Shown here one piece after another: positions 10,554 to 20,285 of a DNA stretch of 47,873 bases. This DNA is from Acidimicrobiia bacterium. Lineage in GTDB: Bacteria; Actinomycetota; Acidimicrobiia; Spongiisociales; ZC4RG35. The notes below the pieces were generated by a model, which did not search any database, was not told the origin of the DNA, and saw only the letters and a program-made list of their open reading frames with translations. Within the stretch, counting starts at the first letter, position 1. Every line of letters starts with the position of its first letter. The stretch is from assembly GCA_015488325.1 (NCBI GenBank), contig WFOA01000015.1, forward strand, positions 1 through 47,873, written 5' to 3'. The position numbers were made by a program, and so were the translations under genes.

Positions 10554-11558
10554 GTGAAACGACCCCTTCTCGCCCTCCTCGGGTCCCTCGCCCTCCTCCT
10601 CGCCGCCTGCGGAGGAGGACAGCCCGAAACCCTCACCGTGTACTCGGGACGCACCGAGAACCTGATCGGGCCGCTGCTCGAACGGTTCACCGCCGAGACC
10701 GGCATCCCCGTCGAGGTCCGCTACGGACAGTCCGCCGACCTGGCCCTCCTCATCGACCAGGAGGGCGATCGCAGCCCGGCCGACGTCTTCATCTCCCAAA
10801 GCCCCGGCGCCGTCGGGTACCTGGCCGAACGGGACCGCCTCCGACCGATCCCCGAACGGCTCCTCGGCCTCGTACCCGCCGAATTCCGCAACGCAGACGG
10901 GCTGTGGATCGGGATGACCGGGCGGGTCCGGACCCTCGTGTACAACCGGGACTTGGTCGACCCAGCCGACCTCCCCCGATCGGTCTTCGACCTGACCGAC
11001 GAGGCGTACCGGGGCCGGGTCGCCGTCGCACCGGCCAACGGGTCCTTCCAGGATTTCGTCACCGCCATGCGGGAGCTGTACGGCGACGACGCCGCCCTCG
11101 ACTGGCTCCGGGGCCTCGCCGCCAACGACGCCCAGACCTACGCCAACAACACCGCCATCGTCCAGGCAGTCGCCCGCGGCGACGTCCCCATGGGACTCGT
11201 CAACCACTACTACAACCTCCGGGCCAAGGCAGAGGACCCCACCATCGCCTCGGAGAACAGCCCCTTCGCCGACGGCGACATCGGGAACCTGATGATCGTC
11301 ACCGCCATCACCGTCCTCTCCACCGCCGACGCCCCCGAAGACGCCGAGCGTCTCGTCGAGTTCATGCTGGGCGAAGAGGCGCAGCGGTTCTTCAGCGAAC
11401 AGACCTTCGAATACCCGCTGGCTGCCGGTGTCGAACCCGCCGACGTCCTTCCCCCGCTCTCCGCCGTCGGCGTGGCCACCTACGATTTCGACCGGCTCGG
11501 CGGAGGTCTGGAACGCACCAAGGAGTTGATCGATGAGAGCGGTCTCGAAGGTCCCTGA
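10554..11558 (+). CDS. Fe(III) ABC transporter substrate-binding lipoprotein
   Basis: Lipobox 'LLLAAC'; 'LTVYSGRTENLIGPLLERFTAETGIPVEVRYGQSADLALLI...PADVFISQSPGAVGYL'; SD AAGGAG. Confidence 0.88.
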   Translation: MKRPLLALLGSLALLLAACGGGQPETLTVYSGRTENLIGPLLERFTAETGIPVEVRYGQSADLALLIDQEGDRSPADVFISQSPGAVGYLAERDRLRPIPERLLGLVPAEFRNADGLWIGMTGRVRTLVYNRDLVDPADLPRSVFDLTDEAYRGRVAVAPANGSFQDFVTAMRELYGDDAALDWLRGLAANDAQTYANNTAIVQAVARGDVPMGLVNHYYNLRAKAEDPTIASENSPFADGDIGNLMIVTAITVLSTADAPEDAERLVEFMLGEEAQRFFSEQTFEYPLAAGVEPADVLPPLSAVGVATYDFDRLGGGLERTKELIDESGLEGP

Positions 11559-13143
11559 CCGGACCTTCGAGACCCGCCCGCCCCGGCGATGGGGGCTGCG
11601 GACGGTCGTCGCCCTGGTCGGGGTGGGGTTCGCCTTCCCCGTCGGGTACCTGGCCTGGGCGGCGGTCGGTCTCGGCGGTGAGTTCTGGGCGACCCTCACG
11701 AGCGCGTCGACCCTCGTCCCCCTCCGCAACTCGCTCCTCATCGCCGGTTCCACGGCGGCGGCCGCCGGTCTCCTCGGATCCCTGCTGGCCTGGCTCGTGG
11801 TGCGCACCGACCTGCCCGGCCGCCGCCTGTGGAAGACGATCCTGCCTCTTCCCCTGGTGGTCCCCTCGTTCGTGGGCGCCACCGCGCTCCTCGCCGCCTT
11901 CGGCCGCGGGGGGCTGGTCCCCTTCATCCCCCGGGTGGAAGGCTTCTGGGGCGCCTTCGCCGTGTTGACCCTCCTCACCTACCCCTACGTCTACCTCCCC
12001 GTCGCGGCCCGACTCTCCACCACGTCGGCCTCCCTCGAAGAGGCGGCCCGTCTCCTGGGCAAAGGGTCCGTCACCACCATCGTCCGGGTGGTCGTCCCCC
12101 AGATCCGCGAGACGGTGCTGGCCGGGACGATGCTCGTCTTCCTCTACGGCTTGAGCGACTTCGGGGCCGTCTCGCTCATGCGCTACGACACCATCACCCG
12201 GGCGATCTTCTCGGCCCGCCTCTTCGACCGCGCCGCCTCCCTCACCCTCGGCCTGGTCCTCGCGGTGCTCGCGCTGGCGGTGGCCGCCTTCGAGCGTCTC
12301 GGAGCCCCCACCCGGACCGCCCCGTTCGCCACCCTGCCGCTCCGCTACCCGCTGGGGCGGTGGAGCGTCCCCGCGACCCTCTTCGTCGCGGCGGTCGTCG
12401 GTGTCGGTCTCGTCGCCCCGCTGGCGGTCTTCGTGTTCTGGGTGGTGCGAGGATCGGCCACCGTCGGGGTCGGCTTCTCAGGGTTGGGCGACAGCCTGGC
12501 CTTCCTCGTCGAACCCACCCTCAACTCGGCCGGGGCCGCCCTCGCCGCCGGCGTGATGGCCGCCGTGGTGACCCTCCCCGTCGCCTACGCCGCCGTCCGG
12601 CTCCGGGGCTGGGTCCCGGCGGTGACGTCCACCGTCGTCAACTCGGTCTTCGCCCTCCCCGGACTCGTCGTCGCCCTGGCCGTGGTGTTCTGGGCGATCC
12701 GGGCACCGGGCGCCCTCGGAGGCCTCTACCAGACCTTCCCTCTCCTCGTCTTCGCCTACGTCCTCCACTTCGGCGCCCAGGCGATGCAGTCGAGCCGGGC
12801 GGCCATCGCCGCCGTCCCCCGCCGATACGACGACGTCGGCCGCACCCTGGGGGTCGGCCGTTGGCGCCGTTTCCTCACCGTCGAGGTCCCGCTGATGAGA
12901 CCGGGGCTCGTCGCCGGATCCGGTTTGGTGTTGCTCTCGACCTTGAAGGAACTCCCCGCCACGCTCCTCTTGGCGCCCATCGGTTTCGAGACGCTGGCCA
13001 CGAAGATCTGGGGCGCCGCCGAAGACGGGTTCTTCGCCGAGGTGGGGATCACCTCCCTCGTGTTGGTGGCCCTTTCGGCGATCCTCACCTGGCTGCTCGT
13101 GCTGCGCCAGGCCTCGGTGACCTCCCCCCCTCCCCCGAACTGA
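11533..13143 (+). CDS. Fe(III) ABC transporter permease (two fused permease domains)
   Basis: Multi-TM; two permease motifs ('SLEEAARLLGKGSVTTIVRVVVPQIRETVLAG', 'RRYDDVGRTLGVGRWRRFLTVEVPLMRPGLVAG'). Confidence 0.87.
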   Translation: MRAVSKVPDRTFETRPPRRWGLRTVVALVGVGFAFPVGYLAWAAVGLGGEFWATLTSASTLVPLRNSLLIAGSTAAAAGLLGSLLAWLVVRTDLPGRRLWKTILPLPLVVPSFVGATALLAAFGRGGLVPFIPRVEGFWGAFAVLTLLTYPYVYLPVAARLSTTSASLEEAARLLGKGSVTTIVRVVVPQIRETVLAGTMLVFLYGLSDFGAVSLMRYDTITRAIFSARLFDRAASLTLGLVLAVLALAVAAFERLGAPTRTAPFATLPLRYPLGRWSVPATLFVAAVVGVGLVAPLAVFVFWVVRGSATVGVGFSGLGDSLAFLVEPTLNSAGAALAAGVMAAVVTLPVAYAAVRLRGWVPAVTSTVVNSVFALPGLVVALAVVFWAIRAPGALGGLYQTFPLLVFAYVLHFGAQAMQSSRAAIAAVPRRYDDVGRTLGVGRWRRFLTVEVPLMRPGLVAGSGLVLLSTLKELPATLLLAPIGFETLATKIWGAAEDGFFAEVGITSLVLVALSAILTWLLVLRQASVTSPPPPN

Positions 13144-13181
13144 CAGCCAGATCCGGCAAATATCGCCGGATCTGGCTGTCA
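13141..13181. repeat. Palindromic repeat, copy 2 (17-nt arms, 7-nt loop)
   Basis: TGACAGCCAGATCCGGC-AAATATC-GCCGGATCTGGCTGTCA, followed by AAAATGGGAGGGG; near-identical to 6908-6954. Confidence 0.97.
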
Positions 13182-13218
13182 AAATGGGAGGGGGACGGTG
13201 GTGGTCGGCTGGGTCGGG

Positions 13219-14535
13219 TCAGCCGAAGGGGGATTCGTCGGTGGTCTGTTCGAAGACCCGCCGGGCCTTGCCCACCTCCTGGCGGGGCAGGGTGCCCGGG
13301 TCCCGCAGATCGACCTGCACCCGGATCCGCACCCGTTCCGTCAACGCCCGGGCCACCCGGTCCCGAATCTCCTCTCTCCGGGCGACGAGGCCCGGGTCGG
13401 CCAGTTCGGCGACGACCCGGAGCTCCGGCAGGGTCGTACGCCGGTCCACGATGATGCCGTACTGGCCGCCGATGGCTTCGTCTTCGAGCAGCGCCGTCTC
13501 CACCTCCCGGGGATAGACGTTGATGCCCCGGATGATGAGCATGTCGTCGACCCGGCCCATCAGCCGGGCGATCCGTCGGAAGGTACGTCCGTCTCGGCCC
13601 GGCTCGTCGACGAACCGGGTGAGGTCCCGGGTCCGGTAGCGGAGCACCGGCTGCGCCTCCTTGGTGAGGGTGGTGAGGACCAGTTCGCCGACTTCGCCGT
13701 CGGGGACCGCCTCCCCCGTCTCCGGGTCGACGATCTCGGGATAGAAGTGGTCGTCGAAGACGTAGAGGGCGCCTTTCGCCTCGGGGGCTTCCATCGCCAC
13801 GCCGGGGCCGATCACCTCGGACAGCCCGTAGATGTCGAGGGCCTGAAACCCCCCGCCCCACACCTCTTCGATCCTCTGTCGCATCCCCTCCGACCATGGT
13901 TCGGCACCGAGCACGCCGTACCGCACCGAGAGACGGTCCCTCAGGCCCCCTTCGAGAGCCCGCTCGCCCAAGAGGAGGGCGAAGGACGGCGTGCAGGCGA
14001 GCCCGTCGGCGCCGAGGTCCGCCATGAGGCCGAGCTGGAATCCGGGGTTTCCCCCGGAGGCGGGCACGGCGGTGGCTCCGAGACGTTCGGCGCCGTAGTG
14101 GAGACCGAGGCCACCGGTGAAGAGACCGTATCCGTAGGCGACGTGGACGACGTCGGAGGGTCGCCCACCGGCGATGGCGAGGGCGCGAGCGCAGACCTCG
14201 GCGAAGACCGCCACGTCCCCGGCGGTGTAGCCGACGACCGTCGGCTTCCCCGAGGTGCCCGACGATGCGTGGACCCGGACCAGCCGGTCCCGGGGTACGG
14301 TGAGCATCCCGTAGGGATAGGTCTCCCGGAACTCGTCCTTCTCGGTGAAGGGGAGCCGGCAGATGTCGTCGATGCTCCGGATGGCGTCGACGTCGACTCC
14401 CGCCATCTTCTCCCGCCAGTAGGGAACGTCGCAGGCGGCGAGCCGCTCCACCAACCGGCGGAGGCGTCGGCTCTGCAGGGCCGACTTCTCGGCAGGCTCC
14501 ATCGTCTCGATCTCGGGCTGGAACATCGACGGCAT
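13219..14535 (-). CDS. paaK: Phenylacetate-CoA ligase family protein
   Basis: 'RVHASSGTSGKPTVVGYTAGD', 'YGLSEVIGPGVAMEAPEAKGALYVFDDHFYPEIVDPETGE', 'GRVDDMLIIRGINVYPREVE'. Confidence 0.88.
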   Translation of the reverse strand: MPSMFQPEIETMEPAEKSALQSRRLRRLVERLAACDVPYWREKMAGVDVDAIRSIDDICRLPFTEKDEFRETYPYGMLTVPRDRLVRVHASSGTSGKPTVVGYTAGDVAVFAEVCARALAIAGGRPSDVVHVAYGYGLFTGGLGLHYGAERLGATAVPASGGNPGFQLGLMADLGADGLACTPSFALLLGERALEGGLRDRLSVRYGVLGAEPWSEGMRQRIEEVWGGGFQALDIYGLSEVIGPGVAMEAPEAKGALYVFDDHFYPEIVDPETGEAVPDGEVGELVLTTLTKEAQPVLRYRTRDLTRFVDEPGRDGRTFRRIARLMGRVDDMLIIRGINVYPREVETALLEDEAIGGQYGIIVDRRTTLPELRVVAELADPGLVARREEIRDRVARALTERVRIRVQVDLRDPGTLPRQEVGKARRVFEQTTDESPFG

Positions 14536-14770
14536 GGACTCACTCCCTCCTGGTGGCGACGTCGAAGATACCCCGTCTCGGCGAATCCTTTCGGGTCCGA
14601 GACCCGACACCCGAACCTTCCCCCACCCCGACGGCGCCGCCCCGAGTGTCCACGGATGTGCATCTTCGAACATGCCCAACGGCCCTGACGCTGTGGCCGA
14701 TCGGCCTCTAGTGTCTGTCTGGACCTCTGCGGACACTGGCGTCGACGCGATCCCTCAAAGGAGGATCCTG

Positions 14771-17371
14771 GTGGTCGAGATCTCGAGACGCACGTTCATC
14801 AAGGCGACCGCCGCCACCGGCACCACCCTGGCAGCATCGAAGGTCCTGTTCGAGACGGTCGACTCCGTCGCCCAGGCCGAAGCCTTGACCCTCGCCCCGA
14901 CCGAAGACCGGGTCTTCACCACCTGCTGGATCGGCAAGCAGGACTGTGGGATGTCGGCCCGGCGGATCGACGGCCGGGTCGTCAAGTTCGATGGAGTCGA
15001 CGATCACCCCCGCAACCGCGGGACCCTGTGCCCCAAGGGCCAGGCGCAGATCGCCTCCATCTACGACCCCCACCGGGTGAAGACACCTCTGGTCCGCACC
15101 AACGCCAAAGGAGTTCCCGGCGAGTGGCGCCGCGCCTCCTGGGACGAAGCCCTCGAGTTGGTCGCGGCCAAATACCGGGAGGTGGCGGCCGACGACCCGA
15201 AGCTGGTTCTGTGGCAGAAGGGTCGCTCCAAGGCGAAGAGCTTCTACGACAAGGCCTTCGTCAAGGCCATCGGCGCGACGAAGCTGGGTCACGGAGCCTA
15301 CTGTTCGGACACCGGGTACCGGGCGATCGAATACACCGTCGGACTCCACGGCGTCCTCCACCCCGACCTCCTCAACGCGAAGTACGTCCTTTCCTGGGGG
15401 TGGAACATCACCAACGCCGGGGGGAACAAGTTCTGCTGGCTCACCTGGCCCCAGCAAATGGTCCAGGCGCGAGAGCAGAACGGTCTCAAGATCGTTCAGA
15501 TCGACCCGAGGCTCCGACCTGCAGGCCCCTTCGCCGACGAGTGGGTGCCGATCCGACCGGCCGGCGACCTGGCCCTGGCCCTCGCCCTCTGCCACGAGCT
15601 CATCCGCCAGGGGTTCTTGGACCGTCCCTACCTCACCACCTACACCAACGCCCCCTATCTGGTCGGTGAGGACGGACTCTTCCTTCGGGAAACCGTGGGA
15701 GAAGGGGACGAAGCCGAGGAGGTCCCCCTCGTCTGGGACGAGGCGACCCGCCGAGCCGTGCCGGTCACCGAGGCGACCAGCCCCGCCCTCGAAGGCGAAT
15801 ACACCGTGGGCGGCCAGACGGCGAAGACCGCCTTCGAGTTGTTCACCGAGCATGTGGCCGACGCCACCCCCGAATGGGCAGCCGACAAATGCGACGTGGC
15901 CCCCGACACGATCCGTCGGATCGCCACCGAGTACGGCACCAACGCCCGGATCGGAGCCACCACGGTGGTGGACGGCGTCGAGGTGCCCTACCGCCCGGTG
16001 GGGATCATGGCCTACCACATGGCCCAACAGGAGCTCGGGTTCCCGGCGCTGCGGGCCATGGCGATCATCCCGATGCTGGTGGGCGCCTGGGGAGCCGTGG
16101 GCGGCCAGCTCGCCGACTTCACCTGGAAGATCCACAAGAACTACGCCAAGTTCGAAGACCTGAAGGTGGAAGAGCCCCCCTACGACTTCGTCCTCAACAA
16201 GTCGAAGTTCTTCCCCATCAACACCGGCTTTCCGGGGATCGTCGCCCGGGTGATGCAGGATCCCGCCAAGTACGGGGTGGAGAAGCTGCCCCGGATGGTG
16301 ATCCTGCACATGGTCAACCCGGTCACCTCCTTCGCTTCCCAGGCCGACTTCCTCGCTTCGTACGAGAAGTTCGAGTTCGTGGCGGTGATCAGCCCCTGGA
16401 TGTCGGAGACCGCCGACCTCTTCGCCGACGTCGTCCTCCCTTCCGCCACCATCGAGAAGTACGAGGGGCCGTTGTCGGCGGGAGACGGCTACATCGACGC
16501 CAAGGCGTTGAGGATGCCGCCCATGGATCCCCTCTTCGAGTCCCGTGGGGAGATCGACATCTACCTCGACCTCACCGAGAAGATGGGGAAGCTCACCGGC
16601 GAAGGCGGCTACATCGAACACCTCAACAAGGAGCTGAAGTTGGCCGGGACCGAGTTCGAGCTCCCCGACGGATCCCGGCCCGACGTCCGTGACATCTTCG
16701 ACCGCTGGGCGAAGATGGAGGGGCTGTCGGGGATCGACTTCTTCGAACAGAACGGGGTGTGGGTGAAGGGTCCCATCTCCCCCACCAAGAGATATGGCTA
16801 CGTCACCGACCCGCCCTTCGGCGGGGCCGTCCACCGGCTCTACGGTGAGAGCCTGCTGAAGGCCCAGCGACTGCAGAAGGAGATGGGCGCCGACGAGGTC
16901 TACTGGCGGGACTACACGCCCTTCCCCACCTGGCGTACCCCGACGATGGAGGCCTCCCCACCCGAATACGACCTGTACCTGATCAGCTACAAGCTGGTGG
17001 AGCACAAACAGTCCCGCACCTCCATGGTCCCGTTGCTGACCGAGCTGAGCGGACACCAGCGGGTGGAGATGAACCCGGCGACGGCCCGCCGCCTCGGGTT
17101 GAAGGAGGGGGACGAGGTGACGGTGGAGTCCCACCACGCCCTCACCGGTGAGACCCGCCGGGTGAAGACCGTGGTCCGGCTCACCGAAGGGATCCGTCCC
17201 GACGTGGTGGGGATGCCCCACCATTTCGGCATGTGGACCCATCCGGCGAACAAGGACGCCGGCCCCACCCCCAACACCCTCTACTTCACCGACGAAGGGT
17301 ATGTGGGCATGACCGCCGATGCGGTGTTCCACGTCAAAGTTCGAGTGATGAAAGGGGGTGGTGCGGCGTGA
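14771..17371 (+). CDS. Tat-exported molybdopterin-dependent oxidoreductase catalytic subunit (DMSO reductase superfamily)
   Basis: Strong SD (AAAGGAGG), twin-arginine 'SRRTFIKATAATG', 'GTLCPKGQAQIASIYDPHRVKTPLVRT', 'NPVTSFASQADFL', 'MNPATARRLGLKEGDEVTVES'. Confidence 0.92.
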   Translation: MVEISRRTFIKATAATGTTLAASKVLFETVDSVAQAEALTLAPTEDRVFTTCWIGKQDCGMSARRIDGRVVKFDGVDDHPRNRGTLCPKGQAQIASIYDPHRVKTPLVRTNAKGVPGEWRRASWDEALELVAAKYREVAADDPKLVLWQKGRSKAKSFYDKAFVKAIGATKLGHGAYCSDTGYRAIEYTVGLHGVLHPDLLNAKYVLSWGWNITNAGGNKFCWLTWPQQMVQAREQNGLKIVQIDPRLRPAGPFADEWVPIRPAGDLALALALCHELIRQGFLDRPYLTTYTNAPYLVGEDGLFLRETVGEGDEAEEVPLVWDEATRRAVPVTEATSPALEGEYTVGGQTAKTAFELFTEHVADATPEWAADKCDVAPDTIRRIATEYGTNARIGATTVVDGVEVPYRPVGIMAYHMAQQELGFPALRAMAIIPMLVGAWGAVGGQLADFTWKIHKNYAKFEDLKVEEPPYDFVLNKSKFFPINTGFPGIVARVMQDPAKYGVEKLPRMVILHMVNPVTSFASQADFLASYEKFEFVAVISPWMSETADLFADVVLPSATIEKYEGPLSAGDGYIDAKALRMPPMDPLFESRGEIDIYLDLTEKMGKLTGEGGYIEHLNKELKLAGTEFELPDGSRPDVRDIFDRWAKMEGLSGIDFFEQNGVWVKGPISPTKRYGYVTDPPFGGAVHRLYGESLLKAQRLQKEMGADEVYWRDYTPFPTWRTPTMEASPPEYDLYLISYKLVEHKQSRTSMVPLLTELSGHQRVEMNPATARRLGLKEGDEVTVESHHALTGETRRVKTVVRLTEGIRPDVVGMPHHFGMWTHPANKDAGPTPNTLYFTDEGYVGMTADAVFHVKVRVMKGGGAA

Positions 17372-18129
17372 CCCACTACGCCATGGCGATCGACCTCGAC
17401 CGGTGCCAGGGCTGTCGGGCCTGTGTCGAAGCGTGCAAGATCGAGAACAACACGCCGAGTGCGGTGTTCTGGATGTACGTGTTCCGACTCGAAGAGGGCA
17501 CCTATCCGGACACGTCGATCTCGTTCCTTCCCCGGCCCTGCCAGCACTGCCACAACCCGCCCTGCGTGAAGGTCTGCCCGACCGGTGCGAGGTTCCATCG
17601 GGACGACGGCATCGTCCTCACCGACTTCGACCGGTGCATCGGCTGCCGGTACTGCGAGGTGGCCTGCCCCTACGGCGTCAACTTCTTCAACTGGAGGAAA
17701 CCCGAGCAGGCCTTCGCCGACTACCAGCTCAAGATGGACGACCCCGACTTGGCGGCGGTCACCGGAGGGCTCATCCCCCCGTACCGCAACCCGGACCTGG
17801 ACGAGCTCCAGGGTGACGAGCAGCGCCGCACCGCGGGGAGCGCCCACTACAAGGGCGTGGTCGAGAAATGCACCTTCTGTGTGCAGCGTGTCGAGAAGGG
17901 TCTGGACCCCGCCTGCGTCGTCACCTGCCCGGTCGAGGCCCTGGTGTTCGGCGACCTCGAGGACCCGAACAGCCCCGTCTCGACCTACCTGCGGGGCCGG
18001 GACCAGTTCAAGCTGTTGGAGGAGCTGGGGACGGACCCGAGCGTGATCTACGTGGGCGGCACCCCGCCGACCCCGGACGCCCGGGAGATCGAGAGGCCGA
18101 TGACAGGAGTAGGCAATGCCAACGCGTGA
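17368..18129 (+). CDS. 4Fe-4S dicluster oxidoreductase FeS subunit
   Basis: 'CQGCRACVEACK', 'CQHCHNPPCVKVCPTGA', 'CIGCRYCEVACPYG', 'CTFCVQRVEKGLDPACVVTCP'. Confidence 0.92.
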   Translation: MTHYAMAIDLDRCQGCRACVEACKIENNTPSAVFWMYVFRLEEGTYPDTSISFLPRPCQHCHNPPCVKVCPTGARFHRDDGIVLTDFDRCIGCRYCEVACPYGVNFFNWRKPEQAFADYQLKMDDPDLAAVTGGLIPPYRNPDLDELQGDEQRRTAGSAHYKGVVEKCTFCVQRVEKGLDPACVVTCPVEALVFGDLEDPNSPVSTYLRGRDQFKLLEELGTDPSVIYVGGTPPTPDAREIERPMTGVGNANA

Positions 18130-19426
18130 CATGAGACAGCCCCTCCCCATGGGAGTCGGGAGCCTGACCCGGGGCTGGGCCGCGGTCCTGGCTCTCGGAG
18201 TCGTCGGGACGGTGGTGGGAATCGTCGGCTATGCCGTCGAGCGAACCCAAGGCATGGTCGCCACCGGGATGCGTGACCTGGGCACGATGCAGGGCGCCAC
18301 CTGGGGCATCTACATCGCCCTGGTCGTCTACTTCGTCGGCGTCAGCTTCGCCGGCATCACCGTCGCCGCCCTCATCCGGCTGTTCCGGCTCGACAAGCTC
18401 CGCGGTGTCGCCCGCATGGCCGAGGTGCTCACCGTCGTGGCGTTGATCCTCGGCGCCCTGGCGATCATCGTCGACCTGGGGCAGCCGGTCCGAGGTGTCA
18501 TCAACCTGTTCCGCTATGCTCGACCCCAGTCGCCGTTCTTCGGGACGTTCAGCCTGGTGATCTCCGGGTACCTGTTCGCCAGCCTCGTCTACCTGTACCT
18601 GACCGCCCGCCGTGACGCCGCCGTCCTCGCCCGGCGACCCTCCCGCCTCCAGGGCTTCTTCCGGCTGTGGGCGGCCGGCTACGAGGACACCCCCGAACAG
18701 CGGGCCCGGGACCGGCGGGTCACCTTCTGGCTGGCCCTGGCGATCCTGCCGTTGCTGGTGATCGCCCACTCGTCGCTCGGTTTCGTGTTCGGGCTCCAGG
18801 TGGGTCGGCCCGGATGGTTCGGGACCCTGCAAGCCCCCGCCTTCGTCGTTCTGGCCGGGGTCTCCGGGGTGGGCCACATCATCGTCCTCGCCGCCATCGT
18901 CCGAAAGGCCCTGGGGCTGGAGAGGAGGATCGGCAGGGACGCCTTCGGATGGCTCGGTCTGTTCCTTCTGGGCCTGCTCGCCACCTACCTCTACTTCGTC
19001 GTCGTCGAGGTCCTCACCATCATCTACCAGCCCGGTGTGATCGAGCAGCGACTCTCCGAGGCGCTCCTGTCGGGGACCTACGCCTGGCTCTTCTGGGGTT
19101 CGGTGGCGACGCTGGTCGTCCCCTTCCTCATCCTCGCCTGGATGGCCCTCACCCGAACCTGGAGGGTGGGGTGGCTGGTCACGAGCGGGATCCTCGTCAA
19201 CCTGGGGGCGATCGGCAAGCGGTACCTGATCGTCGTTCCCTCCCAGACCCACGGCCAGCTCCTCCCCTACGGGGTCGGGTCCTACACACCGAGTCTGGTG
19301 GAGCTCGCCGTCACCGTCGGCCTGTTCTCCCTGGGGGCGGTGTTGATCACCCTGTTCATGAAGGTGTTCCCCATCGTCGACCTCGAAACCGAGGCATCGA
19401 CGGAACTCGAGGAGGTGTCGGCATGA
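18116..19426 (+). CDS. NrfD/PsrC-type membrane anchor subunit
   Basis: Multi-TM; 'TWGIYIALVVYFVGVSFAGI', 'YARPQSPFFGTFSLVISGYLF', 'IGKRYLIVVPSQTHG'. Confidence 0.85.
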   Translation: MPTRDMRQPLPMGVGSLTRGWAAVLALGVVGTVVGIVGYAVERTQGMVATGMRDLGTMQGATWGIYIALVVYFVGVSFAGITVAALIRLFRLDKLRGVARMAEVLTVVALILGALAIIVDLGQPVRGVINLFRYARPQSPFFGTFSLVISGYLFASLVYLYLTARRDAAVLARRPSRLQGFFRLWAAGYEDTPEQRARDRRVTFWLALAILPLLVIAHSSLGFVFGLQVGRPGWFGTLQAPAFVVLAGVSGVGHIIVLAAIVRKALGLERRIGRDAFGWLGLFLLGLLATYLYFVVVEVLTIIYQPGVIEQRLSEALLSGTYAWLFWGSVATLVVPFLILAWMALTRTWRVGWLVTSGILVNLGAIGKRYLIVVPSQTHGQLLPYGVGSYTPSLVELAVTVGLFSLGAVLITLFMKVFPIVDLETEASTELEEVSA

Positions 19427-19632
19427 CCAAACGTGGGGTCGTGACGATCGGCATGATCCTGGTCGGAGCGGTGCTCATGGTGTGGAGCTATTTCGTGGGG
19501 GCGGCGCCGTGGTGTGCCACCGGTGTCGAATGCTCCAACCCACGTGTTGAATGGGCGCCGGCCCTGTTCGTGCTCGGCGTCGTGGTGGCGTTCTCGTCGG
19601 CTCTCTACTACTCGATCGCCAAAGACAAGTGA
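19423..19632 (+). CDS. Small membrane protein of the CISM operon (about two TM segments)
   Basis: 69-aa ORF with start/stop overlaps to both neighbours; contains 'AAPWCATGVEC'. Confidence 0.7.
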   Translation: MTKRGVVTIGMILVGAVLMVWSYFVGAAPWCATGVECSNPRVEWAPALFVLGVVVAFSSALYYSIAKDK

Positions 19633-20285
19633 GCCTCGAAGGGACCGCCCGCCTCCGCCAAGGGGTCTACCGGCTCCTCGCCCTCGGATTCTCCTATCCC
19701 AGCCCCAGGCTGGTGGAGACGGCGGCGGGGGCGCCGGCCGCCCTCGACGCCTACGGCCTCTTCGACTTCTCCTTCTCCCTCGACGTCGTGGAGGCCTCCG
19801 CGGAGGTGGCACGGTCCTCCCTCGAAGAGCTGGAGGTGGCCTACATCGCCCTGTTCGAAGCTGGGCTCGGCGGCACCGCCTGCTCCCTCTTCGAGTCCGA
19901 CCACCTCGCCGACCCCCGGCTCGGTCAGGTCGCCGAGGTCCGCTCCGCGGTCCGTCGTACCCTGCTCCGGTTCGGCCTCACCCTGGAGGGGACGCTCCCC
20001 GACATGGTGGATCACCTCTCCACCGAGCTGGACGCGATGGCGCTCCTCTGTTCTCGGGAGGTGACGGACTGGGAGACGTCGGGGCGACCGGGGCGAAGCC
20101 TCTCCCACCAGCGGGAGCTCTTCGAAGACCACCTGGGGCGATGGGCGCCGTCGCTGGCCCGACAGGTGCGGGACGCCGCCCGTCATCCCGCCTACACGGC
20201 GTTGGCGGCCGCCCTGGCGGCCTTCGTCGAACATGAACGGCAATGGCTGCCTCGACTCGTCGAGACGGCGGAGGCTCTGCGGTGA
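19629..20285 (+). CDS. TorD-like molybdoenzyme maturation chaperone
   Basis: 'RLRQGVYRLLALGFSYPSPRLVE', 'LEVAYIALFEAGLGGTACSLFESDH', 'DMVDHLSTELDAMALLC'; in operon. Confidence 0.8.
   Translation: MSLEGTARLRQGVYRLLALGFSYPSPRLVETAAGAPAALDAYGLFDFSFSLDVVEASAEVARSSLEELEVAYIALFEAGLGGTACSLFESDHLADPRLGQVAEVRSAVRRTLLRFGLTLEGTLPDMVDHLSTELDAMALLCSREVTDWETSGRPGRSLSHQRELFEDHLGRWAPSLARQVRDAARHPAYTALAAALAAFVEHERQWLPRLVETAEALR

Noticed and set aside
13141-13181. Palindrome copy 2 as a simple bidirectional Rho-independent terminator
   Set aside because: It sits between convergent genes, which fits, but no U-tract follows the stem on the + strand and a near-identical copy occurs at 6908 in a different context; kept as a repeat, with terminator function possible but unproven.
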